A stretch of DNA of 64,000 nt from Membranipora membranacea (taxonomy: Eukaryota > Bryozoa > Gymnolaemata > Cheilostomatida > Membraniporidae), in contig OU612066.1 of NCBI GenBank assembly GCA_914767715.1, positions 11,783,001-11,847,000 on the forward strand, in the 5' to 3' direction. This document shows, in pieces, positions 49,101 to 61,100 of the stretch. The translations under genes and the position numbers were made by a program. Numbering within the stretch: position 1 is the stretch's first letter; each line of letters starts with the position of its first letter. Below the pieces are notes generated by a model. That model searched no databases and was not told the DNA's origin. It worked only from the letters and a program-made list of their open reading frames with translations.

Positions 49101-52100
49101 CTGTTGTTTCAAAATCTGATTCTGTTGTTGATTGACTAGAACCTTGTTCTCTTCCTGATCCAGTTACTTCACTGGCATCTGTTGTTGATGACAACCACAG
49201 ATCAGTGGTTAGGTCAGTAGTTCTATCATTCTCTGTTGTTGAGGCCACTCCGTCTTCATTAGTGGTAGATGCACTCAGACCAGCCTGAGTTGAGATAGCA
49301 AAGGGGCCAGTCACATCAGTGGAAGATGAAATAGAGTCAAGATCAGTAGTTAGTTCAGTGAAGGTATTATCAGTTGTAGACCGGGATACATATTTGTCAG
49401 TGGTGGAGAATGGACTTCCAGGCTCCGTTGTTTGTACAGTAGACCCAACAAGGTCTTCTTCAGTGGTCGGCAGTGCGGAACCAGAGTCAGTGGTGAAGTC
49501 TGTGGCAGATGTTTCAACTGTTGCTTCAAAATCTGATTCTGTTGTGGATTGACTAGAACCTTGTTCTCTTCCCGATCCACTCACTTCACTGCCCTCTGTT
49601 GAAGAGGACAACCTCAGATCAGTGGTTAGGTCAGTAGTTCTATCATTTTCTGTTGTTGAGGCCACTCCGTCCTTATTTGTAGTTGATGTACCCAGACCAG
49701 TCTCAGTTGAGGTAGCGAAGGGGCCAGTGACATCAGTGGTAGATGAAATAGAGTCAAGATCAGTAGTTAGTTCAGTGAAGGTATTATCAGTTGTAAACCG
49801 GGATACATCTTTGTCAGTGGAGGAGATTGGACTTCCAGGCTCCGTTGTTTGTTCTGTAGACCCAACAAAGTCTTCTTCAGTGGTCGGCAGTGTGGAACCA
49901 GAGTCAGTGGTAAAGTCTGTGGCAGATGTTTCAACTGTTGCTTCAAAATCTGATTCTGTTGTGGATTGACTAGAACCCTGTTCTCTTCCTGATCCAGTTA
50001 CTTCACTTCCATCTGTTGAGGATGACAACCTCAGATCAGTTGTTTGGTCTGTTGTTATATCATTCTCTGTTGTTGAGGCCACTCCGTCTTCATTTGTAGT
50101 TGATGCACTAAGACCAGGCTCAGTTGAGGTAGCAAAGGGGCCAGTCACATCAGTGGTAGATGAAATAGAATCAAGTTCAGTAGTTTGTTCAGTGAAGGTA
50201 ATATCAGTTATAGACTTGGATACATCTTTGTCAGTGGTGGAGATTGGACTTCCAGGCTCCGTTGTTTGTTCAGTAGACACAACTGGATCTTTTTCAGTAG
50301 TCAGCAGTGTTGAACCAGATTCAGTGCTGAAATCTGTGGCTGAGGTTTCGACTGTTGTTTCAAAATCGGATTCTGTTGTTGATTGACTAGAACCTTGTTC
50401 TCTTCCTGATCCAGTTACTTCACTGGCATCTGTTGTTGATGACAACCACAGATCAGTGGTTAGGTCAGTAGTTCTATCATTCTCTGTTGTTGAGGCCACT
50501 CCGTCTTCATTAGTGGTTGATGCACTCAGACCTGCCTGAGTTGAGATAGCAAAGGGGCCAGTCACATCAGTGGAAGATGAAATAGATTCAAGATCAGTAG
50601 TTAGTTCAGTGAAGGTATTATCAGTTGTAGACTGGGATACATATTTGTCAGTGGTGGAGAATGGACTTCCAGACTCTGTTGTTTGTACAGTAGACCCAAC
50701 AAGGTCTTCTTCAGTGGTCAGCAGTGTGGAACCAGATTCAGTGCTGAAATCTGTGGCTGAGGTTTCAACTGTTGTTTCAAAATCTGATTCTGTTGTGGAT
50801 TGACTAAAGCCTTGTTCTCTTCCCGATCCACTCACTTCACTGCCCTCTGTTGAGGATGACAACCTCAGATCAGTTGGTTGGTCTGTAGTTATATCATTCT
50901 CTGTTGTTGAGGCCACTCCATCTTCATTTGTAGTTGATCCACTAAGACCAGGCTCAGTTGAGGTAGCGAAGGGGCCAGTCACATCAGTGGTAGATGAAAT
51001 AGAATCAAGTTCAGTAGTTTGTTCAGTGAAGGTAATATCAGTTGTAGACCGGGATACATATTTGTCAGTGGTGGAGAATGGACTTCCAGGCTCTGTTGTT
51101 TGTACAGTAGACCCAACAAGGTCTTCTTCAGTGGTCGGCAGTGCGGAACCAGAGTCAGTGGTGAAGTCTGTGGCAGATGTTTCAACTGTTGCTTCAAAAT
51201 CTGATTCTGTTGTGGATTGACTAGAACCTTGTTCTCTTCCCGATCCACTCACTTCACTGCCCTCTGTTGAAGAGGACAACCTCAGATCAGTGGTTAGGTC
51301 AGTAGTTCTATCATTTTCTGTTGTTGAGGCCACTCCGTCCTTATTTGTAGTTGATGTACCCAGACCAGTCTCAGTTGAGGTAGCGAAGGGGCCAGTGACA
51401 TCAGTGGTAGATGAAATAGAGTCAAGATCAGTAGTTAGTTCAGTGAAGGTATTATCAGTTGTAAACCGGGATACATCTTTGTCAGTGGAGGAGATTGGAC
51501 TTCCAGGCTCCGTTGTTTGTTCTGTAGACCCAACAAAGTCTTCTTCAGTGGTCGGCAGTGTGGAACCAGAGTCAGTGGTAAAGTCTGTGGCAGATGTTTC
51601 AACTGTTGCTTCAAAATCTGATTCTGTTGTGGATTGACTAGAACCTTGTTCTCTTCCTGATCCAGTTACTTCACTTCCATCTGTTGAGGATGACAACCTC
51701 AGATCAGTTGTTTGGTCTGTTGTTATATCATTCTCTGTTGTTGAGGCCACTCCGTCTTCATTTGTAGTTGATGCACTAAGACCAGGCTCAGTTAAGGTAG
51801 CAAAGGGGCCAGTCACATCAGTGGTAGATGAAATAGAATCAAGTTCAGTAGTTTGTTCAGTGAAGGTAATATCAGTTATAGACTTGGATCCATCTTTGTC
51901 AGTGGTGGAGATTGGACTTCCAGGCTCCGTTGTTTGTTCAGTAGACACAACAGGATCTTCTTCAGTAGTCAGAAGTGTTGAACCAGTGCTGAAATCTGTG
52001 GCTGAGGTTTCGACTGTTGTTTCAAAATCGGATTCTGTTGTTGATTGACTAGAACCTTGTTCTCTTCCTGATCCAGTTACTTCACTGGCATCTGTTGTTG

Positions 52101-55100
52101 ATGACAACCACAGATCAGTGGTTAGGTCAGTAGTTCTATCATTCTCTGTTGTTGAGGCCACTCCGTCTTCATTAGTGGTAGATGCACTCAGACCAGCCTG
52201 AGTTGAGATAGCAAAGGGGCCAGTCACATCAGTGGAAGATGAAATAGAGTCAAGATCAGTAGTTAGTTCAGTGAAGGTATTATCAGTTGTAGACCGGGAT
52301 ACATATTTGTCAGTGGTGGAGAATGGACTTCCAGGCTCTGTTGTTTGTACAGTAGACCCAACAAGGTCTTCTTCAGTGGTCAGCAGTGTGGAACCAGATT
52401 CAGTGCTGAAATCTGTGGCTGAGGTTTCAACTGTTGTTTCAAAATCTGATTCTGTTGTGGATTGACTAAAGCCTTGTTCTCTTCCCGATCCACTCACTTC
52501 ACTGCCCTCTGTTGAGGATGACAACCTCAGATCAGTTGGGTGGTCTGTAGTTATATCATTCTCTGTTGTTGAGGCCACTCCATCTTCATTTGTAGTTGAT
52601 CCACTAAGACCAGGCTCAGTTGAGGTAGCGAAGGGGCCAGTCACATCAGTGGTAGATGAAATAGAATCAAGTTCAGTAGTTTGTTCAGTGAAGGTAATAT
52701 CAGTTGTAGACCGGGATACATATTTGTCAGTGGTGGAGAATGGACTTCCAGGCTCTGTTGTTTGTACAGTAGACCCAACAAGGTCTTCTTCAGTGATCGG
52801 CAGTGCGGAACCAGAGTCAGTGGTGAAGTCTGTGGCAGATGTTTCAACTGTTGCTTCAAAATCTGATTCTGTTGTGGATTGACTAGAACCTTGTTCTCTT
52901 CCCGATCCACTCACTTCACTGCCCTCTGTTGAAGAGGACAACCTCAGATCAGTGGTTAGGTCAGTAGTTCTATCATTTTCTGTTGTTGAGGCCACTCCGT
53001 CCTTATTTGTAGTTGATGTACCCAGACCAGTCTCAGTTGAGGTAGCGAAGGGGCCAGTGACATCAGTGGTAGATGAAATAGAGTCAAGATCAGTAGTTAG
53101 TTCAGTGAAGGTATTATCAGTTGTAAACCGGGATACATCTTTGTCACTGGAGGAGATTGGACTTCCAGGCTCCGTTGTTTGTTCTGTAGACCCAACAAAG
53201 TCTTCTTCAGTGGTCGGCAGTGTGGAACCAGAGTCAGTGGTAAAGTCTGTGGCAGATGTTTCAACTGTTGCTTCAAAATCTGATTCTGCTGTGGATTGAC
53301 TAGAACCTTGTTCTCTTCCTGATCCAGTTACTTCACTGGCATCTGTTGTTGATGACAACCACAGATCAGTGGTTAGGTCAGTAGTTCTATCATTCTCTGT
53401 TGTTGAGGCCACTCCGTCTTCATTAGTGGTAGATGCACTCAGACCAGCCTGAGTTGAGATAGCAAAGGGGCCAGTCACATCAGTGGAAGATGAAATAGAG
53501 TCAAGATCAGTAGTTAGTTCAGTGAAGGTATTATCAGTTGTAGACCGGGATACATATTTGTCAGTGGTGGAGAATGGACTTCCAGGCTCCGTTGTTTGTA
53601 CAGTAGACCCAACAAGGTCTTCTTCAGTGGTCGGCAGTGCGGAACCAGAGTCAGTGGTGAAGTCTGTGGCAGATGTTTCAACTGTTGCTTCAAAATCTGA
53701 TTCTGTTGTGGATTGACTAGAACCTTGTTCTCTTCCCGATCCACTCACTTCACTGCCCTCTGTTGAAGAGGACAACCTCAGATCAGTGGTTAGGTCAGTA
53801 GTTCTATCATTTTCTGTTGTTGAGGCCACTCCGTCCTTATTTGTAGTTGATGTACCCAGACCAGTCTCAGTTGAGGTAGCGAAGGGGCCAGTGACATCAG
53901 TGGTAGATGAAATAGAGTCAAGATCAGTAGTTAGTTCAGTGAAGGTATTATCAGTTGTAAACCGGGATACATCTTTGTCAGTGGAGGAGATTGGACTTCC
54001 AGGCTCCGTTGTTTGTTCTGTAGACCCAACAAAGTCTTCTTCAGTGGTCGGCAGTGTGGAACCAGAGTCAGTGGTAAAGTCTGTGGCAGATGTTTCAACT
54101 GTTGCTTCAAAATCTGATTCTGTTGTGGATTGACTAGAACCCTGTTCTCTTCCTGATCCAGTTACTTCACTTCCATCTGTTGAGGATGACAACCTCAGAT
54201 CAGTTGTTTGGTCTGTTGTTATATCATTCTCTGTTGTTGAGGCCACTCCGTCTTCATTTGTAGTTGATGCACTAAGACCAGGCTCAGTTGAGGTAGCAAA
54301 GGGGCCAGTCACATCAGTGGTAGATGAAATAGAATCAAGTTCAGTAGTTTGTTCAGTGAAGGTAATATCAGTTATAGACTTGGATACATCTTTGTCAGTG
54401 GTGGAGATTGGACTTCCAGGCTCCGTTGTTTGTTCAGTAGACACAACTGGATCTTTTTCAGTAGTCAGCAGTGTTGAACCAGATTCAGTGCTGAAATCTG
54501 TGGCTGAGGTTTCGACTGTTGTTTCAAAATCGGATTCTGTTGTTGATTGACTAGAACCTTGTTCTCTTCCTGATCCAGTTACTTCACTGGCATCTGTTGT
54601 TGATGACAACCACAGATCAGTGGTTAGGTCAGTAGTTCTATCATTCTCTGTTGTTGAGGCCACTCCGTCTTCATTAGTGGTTGATGCACTCAGACCTGCC
54701 TGAGTTGAGATAGCAAAGGGGCCAGTCACATCAGTGGAAGATGAAATAGATTCAAGATCAGTAGTTAGTTCAGTGAAGGTATTATCAGTTGTAGACTGGG
54801 ATACATATTTGTCAGTGGTGGAGAATGGACTTCCAGACTCTGTTGTTTGTACAGTAGACCCAACAAGGTCTTCTTCAGTGGTCAGCAGTGTGGAACCAGA
54901 TTCAGTGCTGAAATCTGTGGCTGAGGTTTCAACTGTTGTTTCAAAATCTGATTCTGTTGTGGATTGACTAAAGCCTTGTTCTCTTCCCGATCCACTCACT
55001 TCACTGCCCTCTGTTGAGGATGACAACCTCAGATCAGTTGTTTGGTCTGTAGTTCTATCATTTTCTGTTGTTGAGGCCACTCCATCTTCATTTGTAGTTG

Positions 55101-58100
55101 ATCCACTAAGACCAGGCTCAGTTGAGGTAGCGAAGGGGCCAGTCATATGAGTGGAAGATGAAATAGAGTCAAGATCAGTAGTTAGTAGAGTGTAGGTCAT
55201 ATCAGTTGTTGACTGGGATACATCTTTGTCAGTGGTGGGGAATGGACTTCCAGGGTACGTTGTTTGTTCAGTAGACCCAACAAGATCTTCTTGAGTGGTG
55301 AGCAGGGATGATCCAGAGTCAGCGGTAAAACCTGTGGCTGAGGTTTCAACTGTTGTTTCAAAATCTGATTCTGTTGTTGATTGACTTGAACCTTGTTCTC
55401 TTCCCGATCCAGTCACTTTACTGCCATCAGTTGTTAGGTCAGTAGTTCTATCATTCTCTGTTGTTGAGGCGACTCCGTCTTCATGCGTTGTTGATGCACT
55501 CAGACCAGTCTCAGTATAGGTAGCAAAGGGGTCGGTCACATCAGTGGAAGATGAAATAGAGTCAAGATCAGTAGTTAGTAGAGTGTAGGTCATATCAGTT
55601 GTTGACTGGGATACATCTTTGTCAGTGGTGGGGAATGGACTTCCAGGGTACGTTGTTTGTTCAGTAGACCCAACAAGATCTTCTTGAGTGGTGAGCAGGG
55701 ATGATCCAGAGTCAGCGGTAAAACCTGTGGCTGAGGTTTCAACTGTTGTTTCAAAATCTGATTCTGTTGTTGATTGACTTGAACCTTGTTCTCTTCCCGA
55801 TCCAGTCACTTTACTGCCATCAGTTGTTAGGTCAGTAGTTCTATCATTCTCTGTTGTTGAGGCGACTCCGTCTTCATGCGTTGTTGATGCACTCAGACCA
55901 GTCTCAGTATAGGTAGCAAAGGGGTCGGTCACATCAGTGGAAGATGAAATAGAGTCAAGATCAGTAGTTAGTTCAGTGAAGGTAGAATCAGTTGTAGACT
56001 GGGATACATCTTTGTCAGTGGTGGAGAATGGACTTCCAGGCTCTGTTGTTTGATCAGTAGACCCAACAAGATCTTCTTGAGTAGTGAGCAGAGATGAACC
56101 AGAGACAGTGGTAAAACCTGTGGCTGAGGTTTCTTCTGTTGTTTTGAAATCTTGATCAGTTGTGAATTTACTAGAACCTTGTTCTCTTCCTGATCCGGTA
56201 ACTTCATTGCCATCAGTTGTAAGGTCAGTATTTCTATCATTCTCTGTTGTTGAGGCCACTCCGTCTTTATTCGTGGTTGATGCACTCAGACCAGTCGCAG
56301 TTGAGGCAGCAAAGGGGTCGGTCACATCAGTGGAAGATGAAACAGAGTCAAGCTTTGTAGTCAGTTCAGTGAAGGTGATATCGGTTGTAGACTGGGATAC
56401 ATCTTTGTCAGTGTTGGGGAATGGACTTCCAGGCTCCGTTGTTTGTTCAGTAGACTTAACAAGACCTTTATCAGTAGTCAGCAGTGTGGAACCAGAGTCA
56501 GTGGTAAAATCTGTGGCTGAGGTTTCAACTGTTGTTTCAAAATCTGATTCTGTTGTTGATTGACTTGAACCTTGTTCTCTTCCTGATCCAGTCACTTCAC
56601 TGCCATCAGTTGTTAGGTCAATACTTCTATCATTTTCTGTTGTTGTGGCCACTTTGTCTTTATTTGTGGTTGAAATTGATTGAAATGGGTCGCTAGTCGA
56701 TGCACTCAGATCACTCTCAGTTGAGGTGGCGAAGGGGCCATTAACATCAGTTGTTAGGTCAGTGAAGGCAATACCACTTGTTAACTCTTCAGTTGTTGAG
56801 AAACCTATTCTGGGCACTGTTGTAGATTCGGTGGACACTTCACTGTATATTGTGGATGATAAGAGGTATTCTTCTGTGGTGGGCGAATATTGAGTTGATT
56901 TACAATTTAAAACTTCAGATTTGGCTTGTGATATTAGGAATTGGAGCAAGGTCTTGTCTTGGATTTCTGCGACAGATCTTGTAATTTGGTCGAGGACTGA
57001 GACATTTAACTTGATATAAACCTCTAATTGGTTTGTCATGTGATCGGCATCGAAGCTGCTACAGCTTATCAGAGCTAATTTTACCTGAGCTGAAGCATTA
57101 ACACCCCTGAAAACGGTATTGATGATAATCTGCTGATAATAATATTCACACAAAGGGGAAAGGCGTAATTCAAGCAACACAACATGATATCCTTTCAGTG
57201 AAAATTTGAGAGTCAAGCAATAAATGTTGAGTTAGAAACTTGGCACAATTATTCAGAGTTCAAAAACAAAATAATAAAGTAAACACACTTTATTATGAAA
57301 TGATATAGGTCCGTACACCAGGTGCGATTCTTTCGGATATTGCGGGATGCGAAGGAGATAATGCTGGAATGTTGTTCAGGCTGATGGGGAATGCAGGGGC
57401 AACTTTTATTATTATTCATTCAGACGCAGGCATCACTCACCTAAATCCGAGCACAATACATTGTCTGAGGTCAGTGCTCTCCAAAGCTGCTTCTACATTT
57501 CCACATACTTCAGAAGACAGCTGTTGATACTCGTCACTCTCATTATCATCCAAAGCAGTTGTCCACACCCTGTCTAGTGTCACCACAACTTCATAAAATC
57601 CTGTCGAAATAATGCTGAATGATGATAAACGATTACTTGGTGAAATATTATTACTGGTTTACTATTTTGATCATTAGCGCTGATATGCAGTGCAGGAACA
57701 GTTTAATCTCAAAATCATTTAAATTTATACCAACCTAAAGTTGCTTGTTCAGTCGTCGAATCTATAGCTTGTTCAGTGGTGTCAGATGCGCCAGTTGAGT
57801 CACCATCTGTTGTAAAGGCAGATTGGGATGTGTCCTCTGTTGTCGATTCAAAAGATTCAGTTGTAACATCTGTGGTGAATTCGGTGGATGATGGTAAATC
57901 TGTGAGTGCCTCAGATGTCTTGAGGCCTTCTATGGTTGAACTGTACTCAGAAGATGTTGATGACATGTCTGTTGTGACATCAGATTGACCACTCTGTGTT
58001 GTAGAGCCGTATCCAATTGTAGATTCATTAGTTGTTACTTCTTCATATTCAGTAGAAGAAATAAGGCTATCCTCAGTTGTGCTTGGATAGTAAGTTGGGG

Positions 58101-61100
58101 ACTCGTCTGTTGTGAAGCTGGTTGCAGCTTTATCATCTTTCTCATTTGTTGTTGAGAAATCTCTTTCAGTAGTAAACTGTGAGCTGGGGCTTTCACTGTC
58201 CGTTGTTGACACCTCTGGCTGGTCTGTTGAGGAAAGTCTCTCATCAGTGGTAAATTGTGTGAACTCTGATGATGACGGAAGATCTGTGAATGACTTAGAT
58301 GTCTCGAAGTCCTCTATAGTAGAACTGTACTCAGAAGGTGTTGATGAAATCTCTGTCGATAAAGCCTCAAACTGTGTAGAGCTAAAATTAGGGCCATCAC
58401 TGCTTGACTGAACACTCTCTGTTGTTGAGCCATATCCAACTGTAGATTCATCAGTTGTGACTTCTCCATACTCAGTAGAAGAAATAAGGTTATCATCAGA
58501 TGTGCTTGGATAGAAAGTTGACGACTCGTCTGTTGTGAAGCTGGTTGCAGCTTTATCATCTTTCTCATCTGTTGTTGAAAACTCCCTATCAGTAGTAAAC
58601 TGTGAAATGGGGATTTCGCTGTCAGTTGTTGACACCTCTGGCTGGTCTGTTGAGGAAAGTCTCTCATCTGTTGTAAATTGTGTGTACTCTGTTGATGATG
58701 AAAAATCTGTGAAAGACTCAGATGTCTTGAAGTCCTCTGAGGTTGAACTGTACTCAGAAGATGTTGATGACATGTCTGTGGTGACATCAGATTGACCACT
58801 CTCTGTTGTAGAGCCATATTCAACTGTAGATTCATCAGAAGTGACCACTTCATATTCAGTAGAAGAAATAAGGTTATCATCAGATGTGCTTGGATAGAAA
58901 GTTGACGACTCGTCTGTTGTGAAGCTGGTTGCAGCTTTATCATCTTTCTCATCTGTTGTTGAGAACTCCCTATCAGTAGTAAACTGTGAACTGGGGGTTT
59001 CGCTGTCAGTTGTTGACACCTCTGGCTGGTCTGTTGAGGAAAGTCTCTCATCTGTTGTAAATTGTGTGTACTCTGTTGATGATGAAAAATCTGTGAAAGA
59101 CTCAGATGTTTTGAAGTCCTCTGAGGTTGAACTGTACTCAGAAGATGTTGATGACATGTCTGTGGTGACATCAGATTGACCACTCTCTGTTGTAGAGCCG
59201 TATTCAACTGTAGATTCATCAGAAGTGACCACTTCATATTCAGTAGAAGAAATAAGGTTATCATCATCGGTTGTGCTCGGATAGAAAGTTGATGATTCAT
59301 CTGTTGTGAAGCCGGTTGCAGTTTTATCATCTTTTTCTTCTGTTGTTGAGAATTCCCTTCCAGTTGTGAACTGTGAGCTGGGGATTTCGCTGTCAGTTGT
59401 TGACACACCTGGCTGGTCTGTTGAGGAATGTCTCTCATCTGTTGTAAACCGTGTGAACTCTGTTGATGATGGAAAATCTGTGAAAGACTCAGATGTCTCG
59501 AAGTCCTCTGAGGTTGAACTGTACTCAGAAGATGTTGATGACATGTCTGTTGTGACATCAGATTGACCTGTAGATTCATCAGAAGTGACCTCTTCATATT
59601 CAGTAGAAGAAATAAGGTTATCATCATTGGTTGTGCTGGGATAGAAAGTTGATGATTCATCTGTTGTGGAGCCGGTTGCAGCTTTATCATCTTTTTCTTC
59701 CGTGGTTGAGAATTCATTTTCAGTAGTGAATTGTGAACTGAAAATAAGCTCCGTTGTAGACAGTTCTGGCTGGGCTGACGATTGGACTTCAAACTCTGTT
59801 GATGACAGAAAGCTGTCAGTGGTCGCGCTGGAGAATTCAAGTTCTTCAGTTGTGAACTGGGTTTCTTGTGTTGAAAAGTCACCGGTAGATTCAGAGTCTG
59901 TACTTGAGATAAAATCTGCTGTTGACGATGACAAATCAGAGCTTTCGGTTGTTGAGCTATCTCGTGAAGTGAATTCCGTTGATTCTGATTCGATGGTTGA
60001 AATATCAGCATCGGTAGACGTATCCCCCTCCTGGGTGGTTGATTGATACTCCCCTGTGCTGCCAGTTGAGATTTCAAATTCGTCACTCGTGCTGGATGCA
60101 AACACATTTGTGCTAGCTTCAGTTGAAGTCATTTCATCAGTAGTAAAGTCTGTTGGTAGGGTACCAGACTTCTCATCACCATCTTCAGTAGTTCCTCCAC
60201 GATCAGTTGTAAAATTGACTTCAGTTGTAGTCTGTATGCCTGACAAGTTGTCATCTGTTGTACTGGAAGATATTGATTCCGTACTGCCATCCGTGGTGAG
60301 CTCAGGTTTGTCGGTGGTCATGGCATCAGTCGTTGGTTTAGTTGAATCAGCAGTAGAATCAGTAGTCTGAAGTGTTGTTTGAGGTTCTGTAGTTATTTGT
60401 TGAGTGACATCACCGCCAGTAGTTCCTATGACTGTGTCTGTTGTCTGATTGGTGGTATCTATGTCTGTTGTCGGAGAATCGTCTGAAGTGAAAGCCTGTT
60501 CACTTGTAGTTGGGTTTGACGTTGTTGTTGTTGTCATTGTTGTTGTTGTAGAGGTGGTGACAGTGGTTGAGCTGGTTGAAGATGGCTCTGTTGTGGTTAA
60601 ATCTTCAGTAGTTGCACCTTCAGTAGTCCTTGTATCAGTGCTTGAGCCCATCTCCTGTGTTGTTGAGGGCTGGTCAGTGGTCTCAACCGTGAGCATGTCG
60701 TAAAAGACTGATACATCCCCTGCGTCCATAACAGCTGAAATCATGAGAAAATTACGATATATTGCAATTATCGACAAGTCACAAAAACAACACTGTAATT
60801 TCCTTCAGCTGCCATGAGAGAATGGTATATTGCATAACAGTTTATCATTATCGGTAAAGTATTGGTGAACTGCAATATACACTTTTGGTGAAGTTTCAAT
60901 CAAGATAGTGCTATTTGTTCTCAAACTCACGTTCGACGTCAATGGTGTCAATCATAATCTCAGGCTCGAAGATGATGAGGTTGTTGGTGAGGACAGCTAC
61001 CACGAAGAGACCAAAGATGTCAGGGGGTAGAGTGGGTGCAACTGTTGTCATGTTTACAGATGTCATGTTACCATCTGTTGTGGTATTCATTGGTGGAATG

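Noticed and set aside
42267-56285. Minus-strand frames with Gln/Lys/Leu-rich repeats (MDREENKVLVNPQQ...) inside the same array
   Set aside because: They are a shifted frame of the same repeats, lie wholly inside the giant exon and recur with it.
41012-56563. Many 60-140 aa plus-strand frames rich in Val/Ser (SSVV, DSVV) across the mucin repeat array, and similar ones at 37362-38798 and 57776-60703
   Set aside because: They recur with the 417-bp period and are antisense shadows: Thr/Ser/Glu codons on the minus strand read as Val/Ser/stop-poor codons on the plus strand. The minus-strand exons have splice borders and continuous phase.
58314-60107. 597-aa Gln/His/Leu-rich minus-strand frame
   Set aside because: It overlaps the 3.0-kb linker exon in another frame. 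The Ser/Thr frame is the one that joins in phase to the SEA exons on both sides.
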